A stretch of DNA of 10,558 bases, taken from contig HF992498.1 of NCBI GenBank assembly GCA_000433455.1, positions 11,038 through 21,595 on the forward strand, in the 5' to 3' direction. Made by a program: the position numbers and the translations under genes. Under the pieces are notes generated by a model, which was given only the letters and a program-made list of their open reading frames with translations, had not been told where the DNA came from and did not search any database. This stretch comes from Mycoplasma sp. CAG:877 (lineage in GTDB: Bacteria; Bacillota_I; Bacilli_A; RF39; UBA660). Of this stretch, positions 1-5,961 are shown one piece after another; the stretch's first letter is position 1, and every line of letters starts with the position of its first letter.

Positions 1-146
1 GTTTTTTTTTTATTATATTTATTACCATTTAAATTTTAGCCACTTTCACAATAATAAGATACTTTATTTTTATTATCTTTTTTAGTTTGTGTTTCTTCTT
101 TAGTTGTAGTTTTATCTTCTTCTATTTTTTCCCATTTTGCATATTA
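1..146 (-). pseudogene. Remnant of a repeat-rich surface protein (YxCxxG-type repeat)
   Basis: Read on the minus strand there is a short open stretch from about 146 to an in-frame TAA at 36-38. It has no ATG, GTG or TTG start. It encodes a Lys/Thr/Glu-rich linker followed by YYCESG. The same frame continues past the TAA to the window edge as NLNGNKYNKKK. Ignoring the stop, this reads like one unit of the YxCxxGYxLxGxxCxK repeats that I recall from surface proteins of gut Bacillota, with the Tyr codon mutated to a stop. What is seen is the peptide pattern and the stop. That it is a decayed gene fragment is inference. The intact part, if any, would lie left of position 1. Confidence 0.35.
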
Positions 147-289
147 TACTATAAAATTATTTATTTTAAAACTTTTTTATTAATTAAATTACAATTGCTT
201 CAATTGAAAAAGTAAATTAAACAATTCAATATACTTATAATGTATTTTATTTGCATTATTTTCATAGAATATGAGAAAATTTCAAATAT

Positions 290-470
290 AATGAAGAAAA
301 AGATGACTTAATTATTACAAAATATTAAAGTGTAAGTGAACAATTAATAATTCCAACTGAGTATAATGATAAAAAAGCGTAATGCAATTCTTAAAGATAA
401 TAAGTGAAAATAATATCTAATCATCTTTATAATCTGTAAAGAACATCCAAGAATTTATAAATGGTAAAAT
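290..470 (+). pseudogene. Decayed BspA-like leucine-rich-repeat fragment
   Basis: The plus frame starting at 290 reads NEEKDDLIITKY, then TAA at 326-328, then SVSEQLIIPTEYNDKKA and TAA at 380-382. A one-base frame change near 378 continues as NAILKDNK. Near 430-465 another stretch reads SVKNIQEFING. The piece LIIPTEYNDKK followed by a possible AI(x)KDN resembles the turn of BspA/Listeria-type LRR surface proteins (consensus like IPxxYNGKKVTxIGxxAF). No start codon or ribosome site goes with it, and there are several stops. It is best read as a degenerate remnant. The match is by eye over only about 20 residues, so confidence is modest. Together with the remnant at 1-146 it suggests a decaying surface-protein region. 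Confidence 0.35.
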
Positions 471-613
471 AAAATGTAAGAAATCGGTAAATTTAAATTT
501 GTGTTTCCAAGAATTTTAACTTTACCATTTTTTGTTTTATAGTCATAGCATTTAATAATATCAATAATACTTGAGTTAGGCTTTAATGTTTCTATTGTTT
601 TAAATTCAAGCAT
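455..613 (-). CDS. Small ORF of 52 codons with strong ribosome site, unknown function
   Basis: ATG at 611-613 is preceded by AGAAAGGAGGAC, a near-perfect Shine-Dalgarno sequence about 9 nt upstream. The product begins MLEFKTIETLKPNSSIIDI and has one Cys (residue 22). It carries a basic middle (YKTKNGKVKIL) and ends with a hydrophobic tail at TAA 455-457. I do not recognise it. It lies just past the tRNA terminator on the same strand, so it depends on read-through or its own weak promoter. The first ~40 residues look protein-like, while the last ten (SYILFYHL) are AT-rich and less convincing. It may therefore be a truncated 5' end of a formerly longer gene in the decaying left region. The ribosome site is seen directly; expression is inferred. 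Confidence 0.4.
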   Translation of the reverse strand: MLEFKTIETLKPNSSIIDIIKCYDYKTKNGKVKILGNTNLNLPISYILFYHL

Positions 614-661
614 GAAAAAAGTCCTCCTTTCTGTGATAAGAGAACTTTTAAAGTTTTATAT

Positions 662-696
662 AAAATAAAAACTCCCGAACTTTTAAGTCCGTAAGT
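662..696 (-). terminator. Rho-independent terminator of the tRNA operon
   Basis: On the minus strand ACTTACGGACTT can pair with AAGTTCGGGAGT (two G-U pairs, one mismatch), followed by TTTTTATTTT. It begins 10 nt past the CCA end of tRNA-Gly, the expected place for the end of the tRNA transcript. Confidence 0.75.
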
Positions 697-706
697 TGAT
701 TTCAAA

Positions 707-781
707 TGGAGCGAACGAGGGGAATCGAACCCCCATCACAGCCTTGGCAAGGCCGTATTCTAACCATTGAACCACGTTCGC
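707..781 (-). tRNA. tRNA-Gly (anticodon GCC)
   Basis: The minus strand folds as a full cloverleaf. The 7-bp acceptor stem is GCGAACG/CGTTCGC, the anticodon stem-loop carries TTGCCAA with anticodon GCC, and the T-arm contains GGTTCGATTCC. The discriminator base is T (710) and CCA is encoded in the gene (707-709). It is the second gene of a two-tRNA transcript, 7 nt downstream of tRNA-Cys, and reads Gly codons GGC/GGT. Confidence 0.96.
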
Positions 782-788
782 ACATAAA

Positions 789-862
789 TGGAGGGGCCTA
801 CCGGATTTGAACCGGTGATCAAGGTGTTGCAGACCTACGCCTTACCACTTGGCTAAAGCCCC
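789..862 (-). tRNA. tRNA-Cys (anticodon GCA)
   Basis: The minus strand forms a cloverleaf. The acceptor GGGGCTT pairs with AGGCCCC (one G-U pair), the D-arm has AGCCAAGTGGTAAGGC, the anticodon loop is CTGCAAC with anticodon GCA, and the T-arm has GGTTCAAATCC. The discriminator is T and CCA is encoded at 789-791. It is the first gene of the tRNA pair and sits directly behind a consensus promoter. Confidence 0.96.
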
Positions 863-874
863 ATTGCACTTAAA

Positions 875-903
875 ATTATATCAAATGATTTTGTAAATAT
901 CAA
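875..903 (-). promoter_or_regulatory. Sigma-A type promoter of the tRNA-Cys/tRNA-Gly operon
   Basis: On the minus strand the -35 TTGATA (898-903), an exact 17-bp spacer and the -10 TATAAT (875-880) stand 12 nt before the mature 5' end of tRNA-Cys. The five-of-six -35 and perfect -10 fit a highly expressed stable RNA operon. Confidence 0.85.
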
Positions 904-933
904 CAAAATTATTTCATTTTTATAATTTTATTC

Positions 934-962
934 AAAAAAAGAAGCAATATTACTACTGCTTC
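934..962 (-). terminator. Terminator overlapping the stop of the 421-aa gene
   Basis: On the minus strand GAAGCA ... TGCTTC forms a hairpin (941-962) followed by seven T (934-940). The left arm contains the last sense codons, and the TAG stop (953-955) lies in the loop. Confidence 0.7.
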
Positions 963-2218
963 ACCACAAAATCACAAATGTTTTTATAATTATATTTAAA
1001 CTCACTACTGCTGACAATGGGACTAAGACCCACTACATCATTATAATAGTACATTGTATCTCCTGAGATAATCATTATATTGGAATCTTTAACCTTCCAC
1101 TCCGAAACAGAATCAAAATGAAACAACAATAAAGCCCTATCCAAATCTGTTTTAAAGACTTTATAAAAATCACCATTATCAGTAACAAAATAATACATAT
1201 CATTATCTTTTTGTACCATTGTAGCACCATACTTTTCCTTTAAAACATTATTAGTAACAACATTAGTCCAAGTTCTATTTTCTTTTAAATAATCCTTAGC
1301 CAAAACATTTATCAACTTCTTACCAGAAATATTTTTAAATCCATCCTTGACATTTCCAACCTCTTCAACGGTTTCCTTATCTGGATTTAGTGCAAACTGC
1401 TTTTTCTTATCTAAATCAGTATAATAAAACTTACCATCATAAGCTCCATTAATATACATATTAAATGAAATATGTTCATTCAAGTCAACTCTACCCTTAC
1501 CACCATCAACAACATCATACAAATAAAAAGTTGTATACTCATTAGCCGAATTCATATCAGTATTAATAGAAACATAATAATTTCCAACAAATGAAGACAA
1601 ATTATTTTCATAATGATCAGCAGTCAAAAATTCTTTCTTTTCAAACTTACCATTTTCTAAAATATAAAAGCCCCTATAAAACCAAACTGTAAAAAACGTT
1701 TTCTTAGGAACGTTGTCTAAATAAAATTTATAATTTACATCCTGAGTTGGCAAGGTATTACTATTGCTTTTCCAAGAAGCAGCAGTATACTTTTCCTTCT
1801 TTAACTCTTTAATAAATTCATCAAAATCTTTATTGTCAGTCTGTTTTAGATAAGTATAACTAGTCTGTACATCATTATAATTACAATAAATGTCGCTTGT
1901 TTTCTTTCCCTTATAAACTGGGTAAATACATTTCAAACCATTTGTATTAAAAAACTTTACATTCTTTATTATCTTATCCTGTCCATTGTAATTATGTTCA
2001 AAATTAAAATAATATGTATCCTTATTATTATCAACTACTTTAAATGAATACGTATTTTTCTTTCCAACAACATTTAATTTTTCATTAATTAAATAAGAAT
2101 TATCCTTTGTAATAATAGAATAATCAACCTCATGATACTTAATCATAAACTGAACAATAACTTGTAAAGACAAACCAGCAACTCCTAAGAGTAATAAAAT
2201 CGGAAGTAACTTTTTCAT
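953..2218 (-). CDS. Membrane-anchored extracytoplasmic protein, unknown function (421 aa)
   Basis: The N-terminus has MKK followed by a hydrophobic run (residues about 4-25). No lipobox cysteine follows and no clear cleavage site is seen, so it is probably a signal anchor that places the rest outside the cell. The remaining ~390 residues are polar, rich in Tyr, Asn, Lys and Asp, with many short beta-like segments (for example TYYFNFEH, TTFYLYDVV, MYYFVTDNGDFYKVF). A beta-propeller or beta-sandwich fold is possible but not shown. Only three Cys are present (97, 112, 415). I recognise no catalytic motif or family. The ATG lies 5 nt after GGTGATAG, an acceptable ribosome site. It seems to be a single-gene transcript, with an extended -10 promoter just upstream and a terminator overlapping the stop. 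Confidence 0.8.
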   Translation of the reverse strand: MKKLLPILLLLGVAGLSLQVIVQFMIKYHEVDYSIITKDNSYLINEKLNVVGKKNTYSFKVVDNNKDTYYFNFEHNYNGQDKIIKNVKFFNTNGLKCIYPVYKGKKTSDIYCNYNDVQTSYTYLKQTDNKDFDEFIKELKKEKYTAASWKSNSNTLPTQDVNYKFYLDNVPKKTFFTVWFYRGFYILENGKFEKKEFLTADHYENNLSSFVGNYYVSINTDMNSANEYTTFYLYDVVDGGKGRVDLNEHISFNMYINGAYDGKFYYTDLDKKKQFALNPDKETVEEVGNVKDGFKNISGKKLINVLAKDYLKENRTWTNVVTNNVLKEKYGATMVQKDNDMYYFVTDNGDFYKVFKTDLDRALLLFHFDSVSEWKVKDSNIMIISGDTMYYYNDVVGLSPIVSSSEFKYNYKNICDFVVKQ

Positions 2219-2233
2219 ACTATCACCATCTTC

Positions 2234-2242
2234 ATTATAGCA
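2234..2242 (-). promoter_or_regulatory. Extended -10 promoter for the 421-aa membrane-anchored gene
   Basis: On the minus strand TGC-TATAAT is an extended -10 element ending 15 nt before the ATG at 2218. No good -35 is visible, because that position is occupied by the hairpin and T-run of the upstream gene's terminator. The 5' leader would be only about 9 nt, just covering the ribosome site. Confidence 0.5.
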
Positions 2243-2268
2243 AAAAAAAAAGTCTAAATAAAGACTTT
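2242..2268 (-). terminator. Terminator of the PH-domain gene
   Basis: On the minus strand AAAGTCT and AGACTTT form a perfect 7-bp stem with a 6-nt loop, followed by seven more T. It starts 6 nt past the TAG stop of the gene at 2275-2748. Confidence 0.8.
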
Positions 2269-2274
2269 AATTTC

Positions 2275-2748
2275 CTAATCATCTCTTTCTTCTGCATCAA
2301 TATCATCATCATCACGACTATGAGAATAATATTTTCTTTTCATTTCCATCATATAACTACTGATTTCAGTTTCGATTTCTGGCAAAGCTTCTACTCCAAT
2401 ATTAGAAAGAGTAATAAACTCCTTTACTGTATCGATGTAAACTTTACCCCAAATCAAACCTCCCTTTACTTTCAAGTCATTAAATAAATCCGGAGTTACT
2501 GAATCTAAAAAGTATCCAAACACAACCCTCTTACGTCCAATAAGAATTCTCTTATCAGTAAGAGCAATAACTGCCGTACCTAAAATATCTAAAGGGTTAT
2601 CATTCTTCTGAGCCACAAACACATATAAAACCTTTTCTCCAGGATTTAGATGTTTTTCAACAATTGCTGAATTTTTCTTCAAACGCCAACCAATTGTAGA
2701 AGGATGCTCTTTTTTAAATTTTAATGCCTTTTTATAAACTACGCTCAT
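2275..2748 (-). CDS. Small PH-like (YokE/bPH-type) domain protein
   Basis: The 157-residue protein is soluble, with no signal peptide. The central part has LNPGEKVLYVF (35-45), then TAVIALTDKRILIGRKR (58-74). The phrase LTDKRILI is the hallmark strand pair of bacterial PH-like domains (bPH_2, bPH_3/YokE groups). It continues through a third strand region, VYIDTVKEFITLSN (103-116), and a helix EIETEISSYMMEMKR, as such domains end. The C-terminus is a very acidic tail (DDDDIDAEERDD). These domains are small scaffold folds with mostly unknown partners, so no reaction is assigned. I chose the second ATG: GGAGG overlaps the first ATG (2758-2760) and sits 5 nt before ATG 2746-2748. It is transcribed alone, divergently from the operon at 2992. 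Confidence 0.7.
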   Translation of the reverse strand: MSVVYKKALKFKKEHPSTIGWRLKKNSAIVEKHLNPGEKVLYVFVAQKNDNPLDILGTAVIALTDKRILIGRKRVVFGYFLDSVTPDLFNDLKVKGGLIWGKVYIDTVKEFITLSNIGVEALPEIETEISSYMMEMKRKYYSHSRDDDDIDAEERDD

Positions 2749-2753
2749 ATTAA

Positions 2754-2758
2754 CCTCC
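2754..2758 (-). promoter_or_regulatory. Ribosome binding site that sets the start of the PH-domain gene
   Basis: GGAGG on the minus strand is followed by TTAAT and ATG 2748-2746. The alternative in-frame ATG at 2760-2758 overlaps this GGAGG and has no ribosome site of its own, so it is not the start. Confidence 0.75.
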
Positions 2759-2786
2759 ATAATAAATATAGCAATTTATTAAATCA

Positions 2787-2814
2787 ATTATAACATAATT
2801 AAAATAAACTTCAA
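2787..2814 (-). promoter_or_regulatory. Promoter of the PH-domain gene
   Basis: On the minus strand the -35 TTGAAG (2809-2814), a 16-bp spacer and a perfect -10 TATAAT (2787-2792) give a leader of about 30 nt before the ATG at 2748. Confidence 0.65.
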
Positions 2815-2927
2815 AACAAAATTTCTAAAGAACCTACACAAAGAGTAAAATTGTTTACTATTATACACATGAAAAAAACCATCATTACAAACATATCACT
2901 AATTATAAAAAAGAATTATGTCCCAAC

Positions 2928-2937
2928 TTGTCGACAA
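2928..2937. promoter_or_regulatory. Palindrome TTGTCGACAA, possible operator upstream of the Fe-S operon
   Basis: A perfect 10-bp inverted repeat stands 54 nt before the proposed operon start, in the divergent region between the PH-domain gene and the dehydratase/activase operon. It is GC-richer than its surroundings. It could be a regulator site or could include a -35 (TTGTCG). I see no convincing -10 at the right distance. No regulator is assigned. Confidence 0.25.
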
Positions 2938-2977
2938 AAAAAGAAATAGTCAATACTAACACTTCATATTTTTTAAT

Positions 2978-2981
2978 GAGG
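2978..2981 (+). promoter_or_regulatory. Ribosome binding site for the non-ATG start at 2992
   Basis: GAGG at 2978-2981, within GAGGACGTGAT, lies 10 nt before ATA at 2992-2994. In-frame TGA at 2977-2979 closes the frame upstream. Neither ATG 2976-2978 nor GTG 2984-2986 is in frame, and both stop within a few codons, so this site can serve only the ATA-initiated frame. Confidence 0.5.
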
Positions 2982-2991
2982 ACGTGATACT

Positions 2992-3906
2992 ATAAAAAAA
3001 ACTATCGGATTACCTAGAGCATTACTTTACTACTATGATAAGGACTTTTGGCAGGCTTTTTTTACTAAACTAGGATTTAACACAATCATAAGTTCAAAAA
3101 GCAATAAGAAAATACTACAAAATGGCACATCGCTTGCAAACTCTGAAAGCTGTCTAGCTCTAAAAATATATCTAGGACATATTCTAGATTTAAAAGATAA
3201 ATGTGACTACATTTTAGTACCAAGAATGTATTCTATTAAGAAAAACGAGCAGGTTTGTACAAACTTTAACAGCCTATACGATCTAGTAAACAACATATTC
3301 GACGTAAAAATACTAAATTACAATATTGACTTAACAAAAGGAAAAAGTAAACTAATTGCTTTTCTAAAACTAGGTGAAACTCTAGGAATATCTTATATAG
3401 AAACATATAATGCTTTTAAGCATGCCGAGAAAGTCGCCCAAGAAAAAAGAAAAATTGAAGAAGAAAGCCAACGTCAAATTCTAGAAACAAACTCCATAAA
3501 AATTCTTCTTGCTGGTCACCCCTACAATTTATATGACGAATTAATTGGAAAAACTATCACCAACTTTTTATCAAAAAATAATGTTTCAATTCTCTATAGC
3601 AACAAAATAGACAGCACAATAATTGATACTGAATGTCAACAATTATCAACTGACATTCATTGGACTCACAGTAAAGAAGTAGTTGCAAGTATCAATTACT
3701 ATCATGATAAAGTTGATGGAATTATTATAGTTTCTTCATTTCCATGTGGACCAGATTCCTTGAGTAATGAATTAATAACCAGAAAAATTAAAAATATTCC
3801 TATCATTACTTTAGTATTTGAAGATCTAAATAGTGAGTCTGGCGTCATAACCAGACTTGAAAGTTTTATAGATATCTTAGAAAGGAGAAGATTATGTCAA
3901 AAATAA
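2992..3906 (+). CDS. 2-hydroxyacyl-CoA dehydratase-like subunit (DUF2229 type), apparent ATA start
   Basis: The first gene of the Fe-S operon (304 aa from ATA). Residues 5-14 read IGLPRALLYY, followed by FWQAFFTKLGF (19-29), ESCLALKIYLGHI (52-64) and CDYILVPR (71-78). This is the conserved N-terminal block of the DUF2229 acyl-CoA dehydratase-related family. The C-terminal half has GHPYNLYDE (175-183), SSFPCGPDS (248-256) and GVITRLESFIDILERR. Cys54, Cys89 and Cys252 are likely cluster ligands. The first ATG (3226) would delete the whole conserved block of 78 residues. No ATG, GTG or TTG lies between the in-frame TGA at 2977 and 3226. ATA-AAA-AAA where the family commonly has Met-Lys-Lys suggests ATA initiation or an ATG-to-ATA mutation. 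It overlaps the next gene by 13 nt. Substrate unknown. Confidence 0.8.
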   Translation: MKKTIGLPRALLYYYDKDFWQAFFTKLGFNTIISSKSNKKILQNGTSLANSESCLALKIYLGHILDLKDKCDYILVPRMYSIKKNEQVCTNFNSLYDLVNNIFDVKILNYNIDLTKGKSKLIAFLKLGETLGISYIETYNAFKHAEKVAQEKRKIEEESQRQILETNSIKILLAGHPYNLYDELIGKTITNFLSKNNVSILYSNKIDSTIIDTECQQLSTDIHWTHSKEVVASINYYHDKVDGIIIVSSFPCGPDSLSNELITRKIKNIPIITLVFEDLNSESGVITRLESFIDILERRRLCQK

Positions 3907-4961
3907 TTAGTTTTCCACATCTAGGAGATTATTATATTCCAATAGAAACCTTTCTAAAAAGGACAACCAACCTAAAAGTACAGCCTGCCCCACCTATAAC
4001 AAAAAAAACAATAGAACTTGGTTCCAAGTATTCTCCCGACTCTGTTTGTCTTCCGTTCAAATACAATCTCGGTAACTTCATAGAATCTCTAAACCAAGGA
4101 GCAACCATCCTCTTTACTGCTGGTGGTGGTTGTCGCTATCGCTATTATGCCGAAGTAACCGAAACAATTCTAAAAGACCTAGGCTATGACTTTGAATTTT
4201 ACAATCTAATCGAAAATGGCAAACTAAATCTTCTAAAAGTCTATAAAAATTTTAAAAAAATAAATCCAAGCCTAAACTTCATCTATTTCATTCATCAACT
4301 ACTCTACACAGTCTTCTTCATCTGGCACATGGATAAAATTGACAAAATAATCAGAACAAGAGTCGGTTTTGAAATTGAAAATAACTCCTTTCTAAAAATT
4401 AAAAATAAAATGCTAACATCATTCAAAAAAACAAAATCCATTACCAAACTAACCTACCACTACTTTAAATATAAACGTCTCATAAAAAAAATTCCTATCG
4501 CAAAACCCAAAAACTGTCTAAAAGTCGGTATAATTGGTGAACTATATACTGCTATGGAACCTTTTGCTACTTATTTTCTTGAAAAAGAGCTAGCCAAAAT
4601 GCATATTGAAATAAAAAGATATACTAATCTAAGTTACTTACTTTGGCAAAAAAAATATCTAACGCATCATATGTTAAAAGTAACAAAGCCTTACTGTAAA
4701 TACACTCTAGGTGCCGATGGACTTGATAATGTTTATAGAACAATCAAACTAATAAATAAAAAATATGATGGCATAATTCATACAAAGCCATTTGGATGTA
4801 CTCCCGAAGTAGGAGCTATCCCTATAATACAAAAAATATGTAATGAACATGAAATGCCAATAATTTTCTTTTCATATGATGTTGAAACTTCCGATGAAGG
4901 AATAAAAACTAGATTAGAAGCCTTTGAAGACTTAATAAGAATAAGGAGAGAGAAAAAATGA
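3894..4961 (+). CDS. 2-hydroxyacyl-CoA dehydratase family protein (HgdB-like / double-cubane type)
   Basis: A 355-aa protein starting at ATG behind AAAGGAG (7 nt), inside the end of the previous gene. Conserved parts are SPDSVCLPFKYNLGNFIE (47-64, Cys52), a GGGCRYRYYAE block (77-87, Cys80), and KPFGCTPEVGAIPI (298-311, Cys302). The end SYDVETSDEGIKTRLEAFEDL (327-347) is the standard C-terminus of this family. Relatives usually have CGPCR where this has GGGCR, so one cysteine of that pair is replaced by Gly. Family members hold a [4Fe-4S] or a double-cubane [8Fe-9S] cluster and make difficult one-electron reductions after ATP-driven activation. Its C-terminal half resembles that of the preceding gene, so the two may pair as a heterodimer. 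The substrate cannot be told from sequence. It ends in TGA overlapping the next ATG. Confidence 0.85.
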   Translation: MSKIISFPHLGDYYIPIETFLKRTTNLKVQPAPPITKKTIELGSKYSPDSVCLPFKYNLGNFIESLNQGATILFTAGGGCRYRYYAEVTETILKDLGYDFEFYNLIENGKLNLLKVYKNFKKINPSLNFIYFIHQLLYTVFFIWHMDKIDKIIRTRVGFEIENNSFLKIKNKMLTSFKKTKSITKLTYHYFKYKRLIKKIPIAKPKNCLKVGIIGELYTAMEPFATYFLEKELAKMHIEIKRYTNLSYLLWQKKYLTHHMLKVTKPYCKYTLGADGLDNVYRTIKLINKKYDGIIHTKPFGCTPEVGAIPIIQKICNEHEMPIIFFSYDVETSDEGIKTRLEAFEDLIRIRREKK

Positions 4962-5908
4962 TTAAAGGTTACCTAGGAATCGATATTGGTTCAATATCTA
5001 CAAAAGGAGTCATAATAGACAAAAATAACACCATTCTAGCAAGTACCTATCTATGGACTAAAGGAAATCCAATAAATGCCGTAAAAGAAGTCCTAAAAGA
5101 TTTACAAACTCAAATAAAAGACAAAAATATAAAAATAGTTTCAGTCGGTACCACTGGTTCAGCCAGAAAACTAATTGGCACTATGTTAAATGCCACAATC
5201 ATAAAAAATGAAATCACAGCTCATGCCATTGGAACTTTATCAAAATACCCAAGTATTAGAACAATTATAGAAATTGGTGGACAAGACTCTAAAATTATTC
5301 TCATCAAAGATGGTATTGTAATAGACTATGCTATGAACACCTTATGTGCAGCTGGTACTGGGGCTTTTTTAACTAGTCAAGCCAAACGTTTAGAAATTCC
5401 TATTGAAGAATTTGGTAATATTGCTCTAACCAGTAAAAATCCAGCTTCCATCGCAGCAAGATGCACTGTCTTTGCTGAAAGTGACTTAGTTCATAAAGCT
5501 CAACTAGGCTATGAAAAAAAAGATATAGTCGCTGGCCTTTGTCGAAGTATTGCCTTAAACTACCTAAACAACGTTGCCAAAGGTAAAAAAATAGAAGACC
5601 CCATCATCTTCCAAGGTGGAGTATCTAAAAATATCGCTGTAAAAAAAGCCTTTGAAGACATTTTAAATACCAAAATAATTACTGATAAAGATGGTCATCT
5701 AATGGGTGCCTTAGGTGTAGCAATCCTTTCCAAAGAAAAAGAAGAAATATGCTTCTCTTTCAACATAATTACAGATAATTTCAAAACAACTAGTAAAAAT
5801 TGTGAAAACTGTCCTAATAACTGTGAAATAATTTGCATCGAGAAAAATAATCATCTCATTGACTCTTGGGGAAACCGTTGTGAAAGAGGAAAAGTAAAAA
5901 CTTCTTAA
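4958..5908 (+). CDS. ASKHA-type acyl-CoA dehydratase activase (HgdC/BadF-like ATPase)
   Basis: 316 aa. The phosphate-1 motif is LGIDIGSISTKG (6-17). Next come VGTTGSARK (63-71), IEIGGQDSK (104-112), the cluster cysteines in NTLCAAGTGAF (Cys130) and AARCTVFAESD (Cys169), and the adenosine site FQGGVSKN (218-225). Known activases are homodimers that share one [4Fe-4S] cluster between subunits through exactly these two cysteines, and couple ATP hydrolysis to low-potential electron transfer. The protein has about 50 residues beyond the usual ~260-residue activase, carrying C282-x2-C285-x3-C289-x3-C293 and C308 (GNRCERG). This is probably a second metal-cluster site. Start codon ATG overlaps the previous stop as ATGA behind AAGGAGAG, so it is translationally coupled. 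It should energise the two proteins encoded upstream. Oxygen-sensitive biochemistry is implied. Confidence 0.93.
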   Translation: MIKGYLGIDIGSISTKGVIIDKNNTILASTYLWTKGNPINAVKEVLKDLQTQIKDKNIKIVSVGTTGSARKLIGTMLNATIIKNEITAHAIGTLSKYPSIRTIIEIGGQDSKIILIKDGIVIDYAMNTLCAAGTGAFLTSQAKRLEIPIEEFGNIALTSKNPASIAARCTVFAESDLVHKAQLGYEKKDIVAGLCRSIALNYLNNVAKGKKIEDPIIFQGGVSKNIAVKKAFEDILNTKIITDKDGHLMGALGVAILSKEKEEICFSFNIITDNFKTTSKNCENCPNNCEIICIEKNNHLIDSWGNRCERGKVKTS

Positions 5909-5913
5909 AAAAC

Positions 5914-5961
5914 AAAAAAGATAACATAGTGAGGATTCATCTAAACTATCTTATCTTTTTT
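5914..5961. terminator. Bidirectional terminator between activase and ABC-F genes
   Basis: AAAAAAGATAA pairs with TTATCTTTTTT (11 bp), followed after one C-C mismatch by ATAGT/ACTAT (5 bp), around a 14-nt loop. U-tracts result on both strands. It ends both converging transcripts, and its right arm overlaps the first two bases of the ABC-F stop codon. Confidence 0.88.

Noticed and set aside
2855..2862. Extra TATAAT-like box on the minus strand
   Set aside because: No -35 at a sensible distance and a better promoter lies closer to the PH-domain gene; common by chance in such AT-rich DNA.
3226..3906. Met at 3226 as the true start of the first operon gene
   Set aside because: It would remove 78 residues of conserved family sequence, and no ribosome site precedes it.
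4958..4961. TGA read as tryptophan (Mollicutes code)
   Set aside because: TGA ends the HgdB-like protein exactly where the family ends and overlaps the next ATG; Trp is encoded by TGG in the genes inspected.
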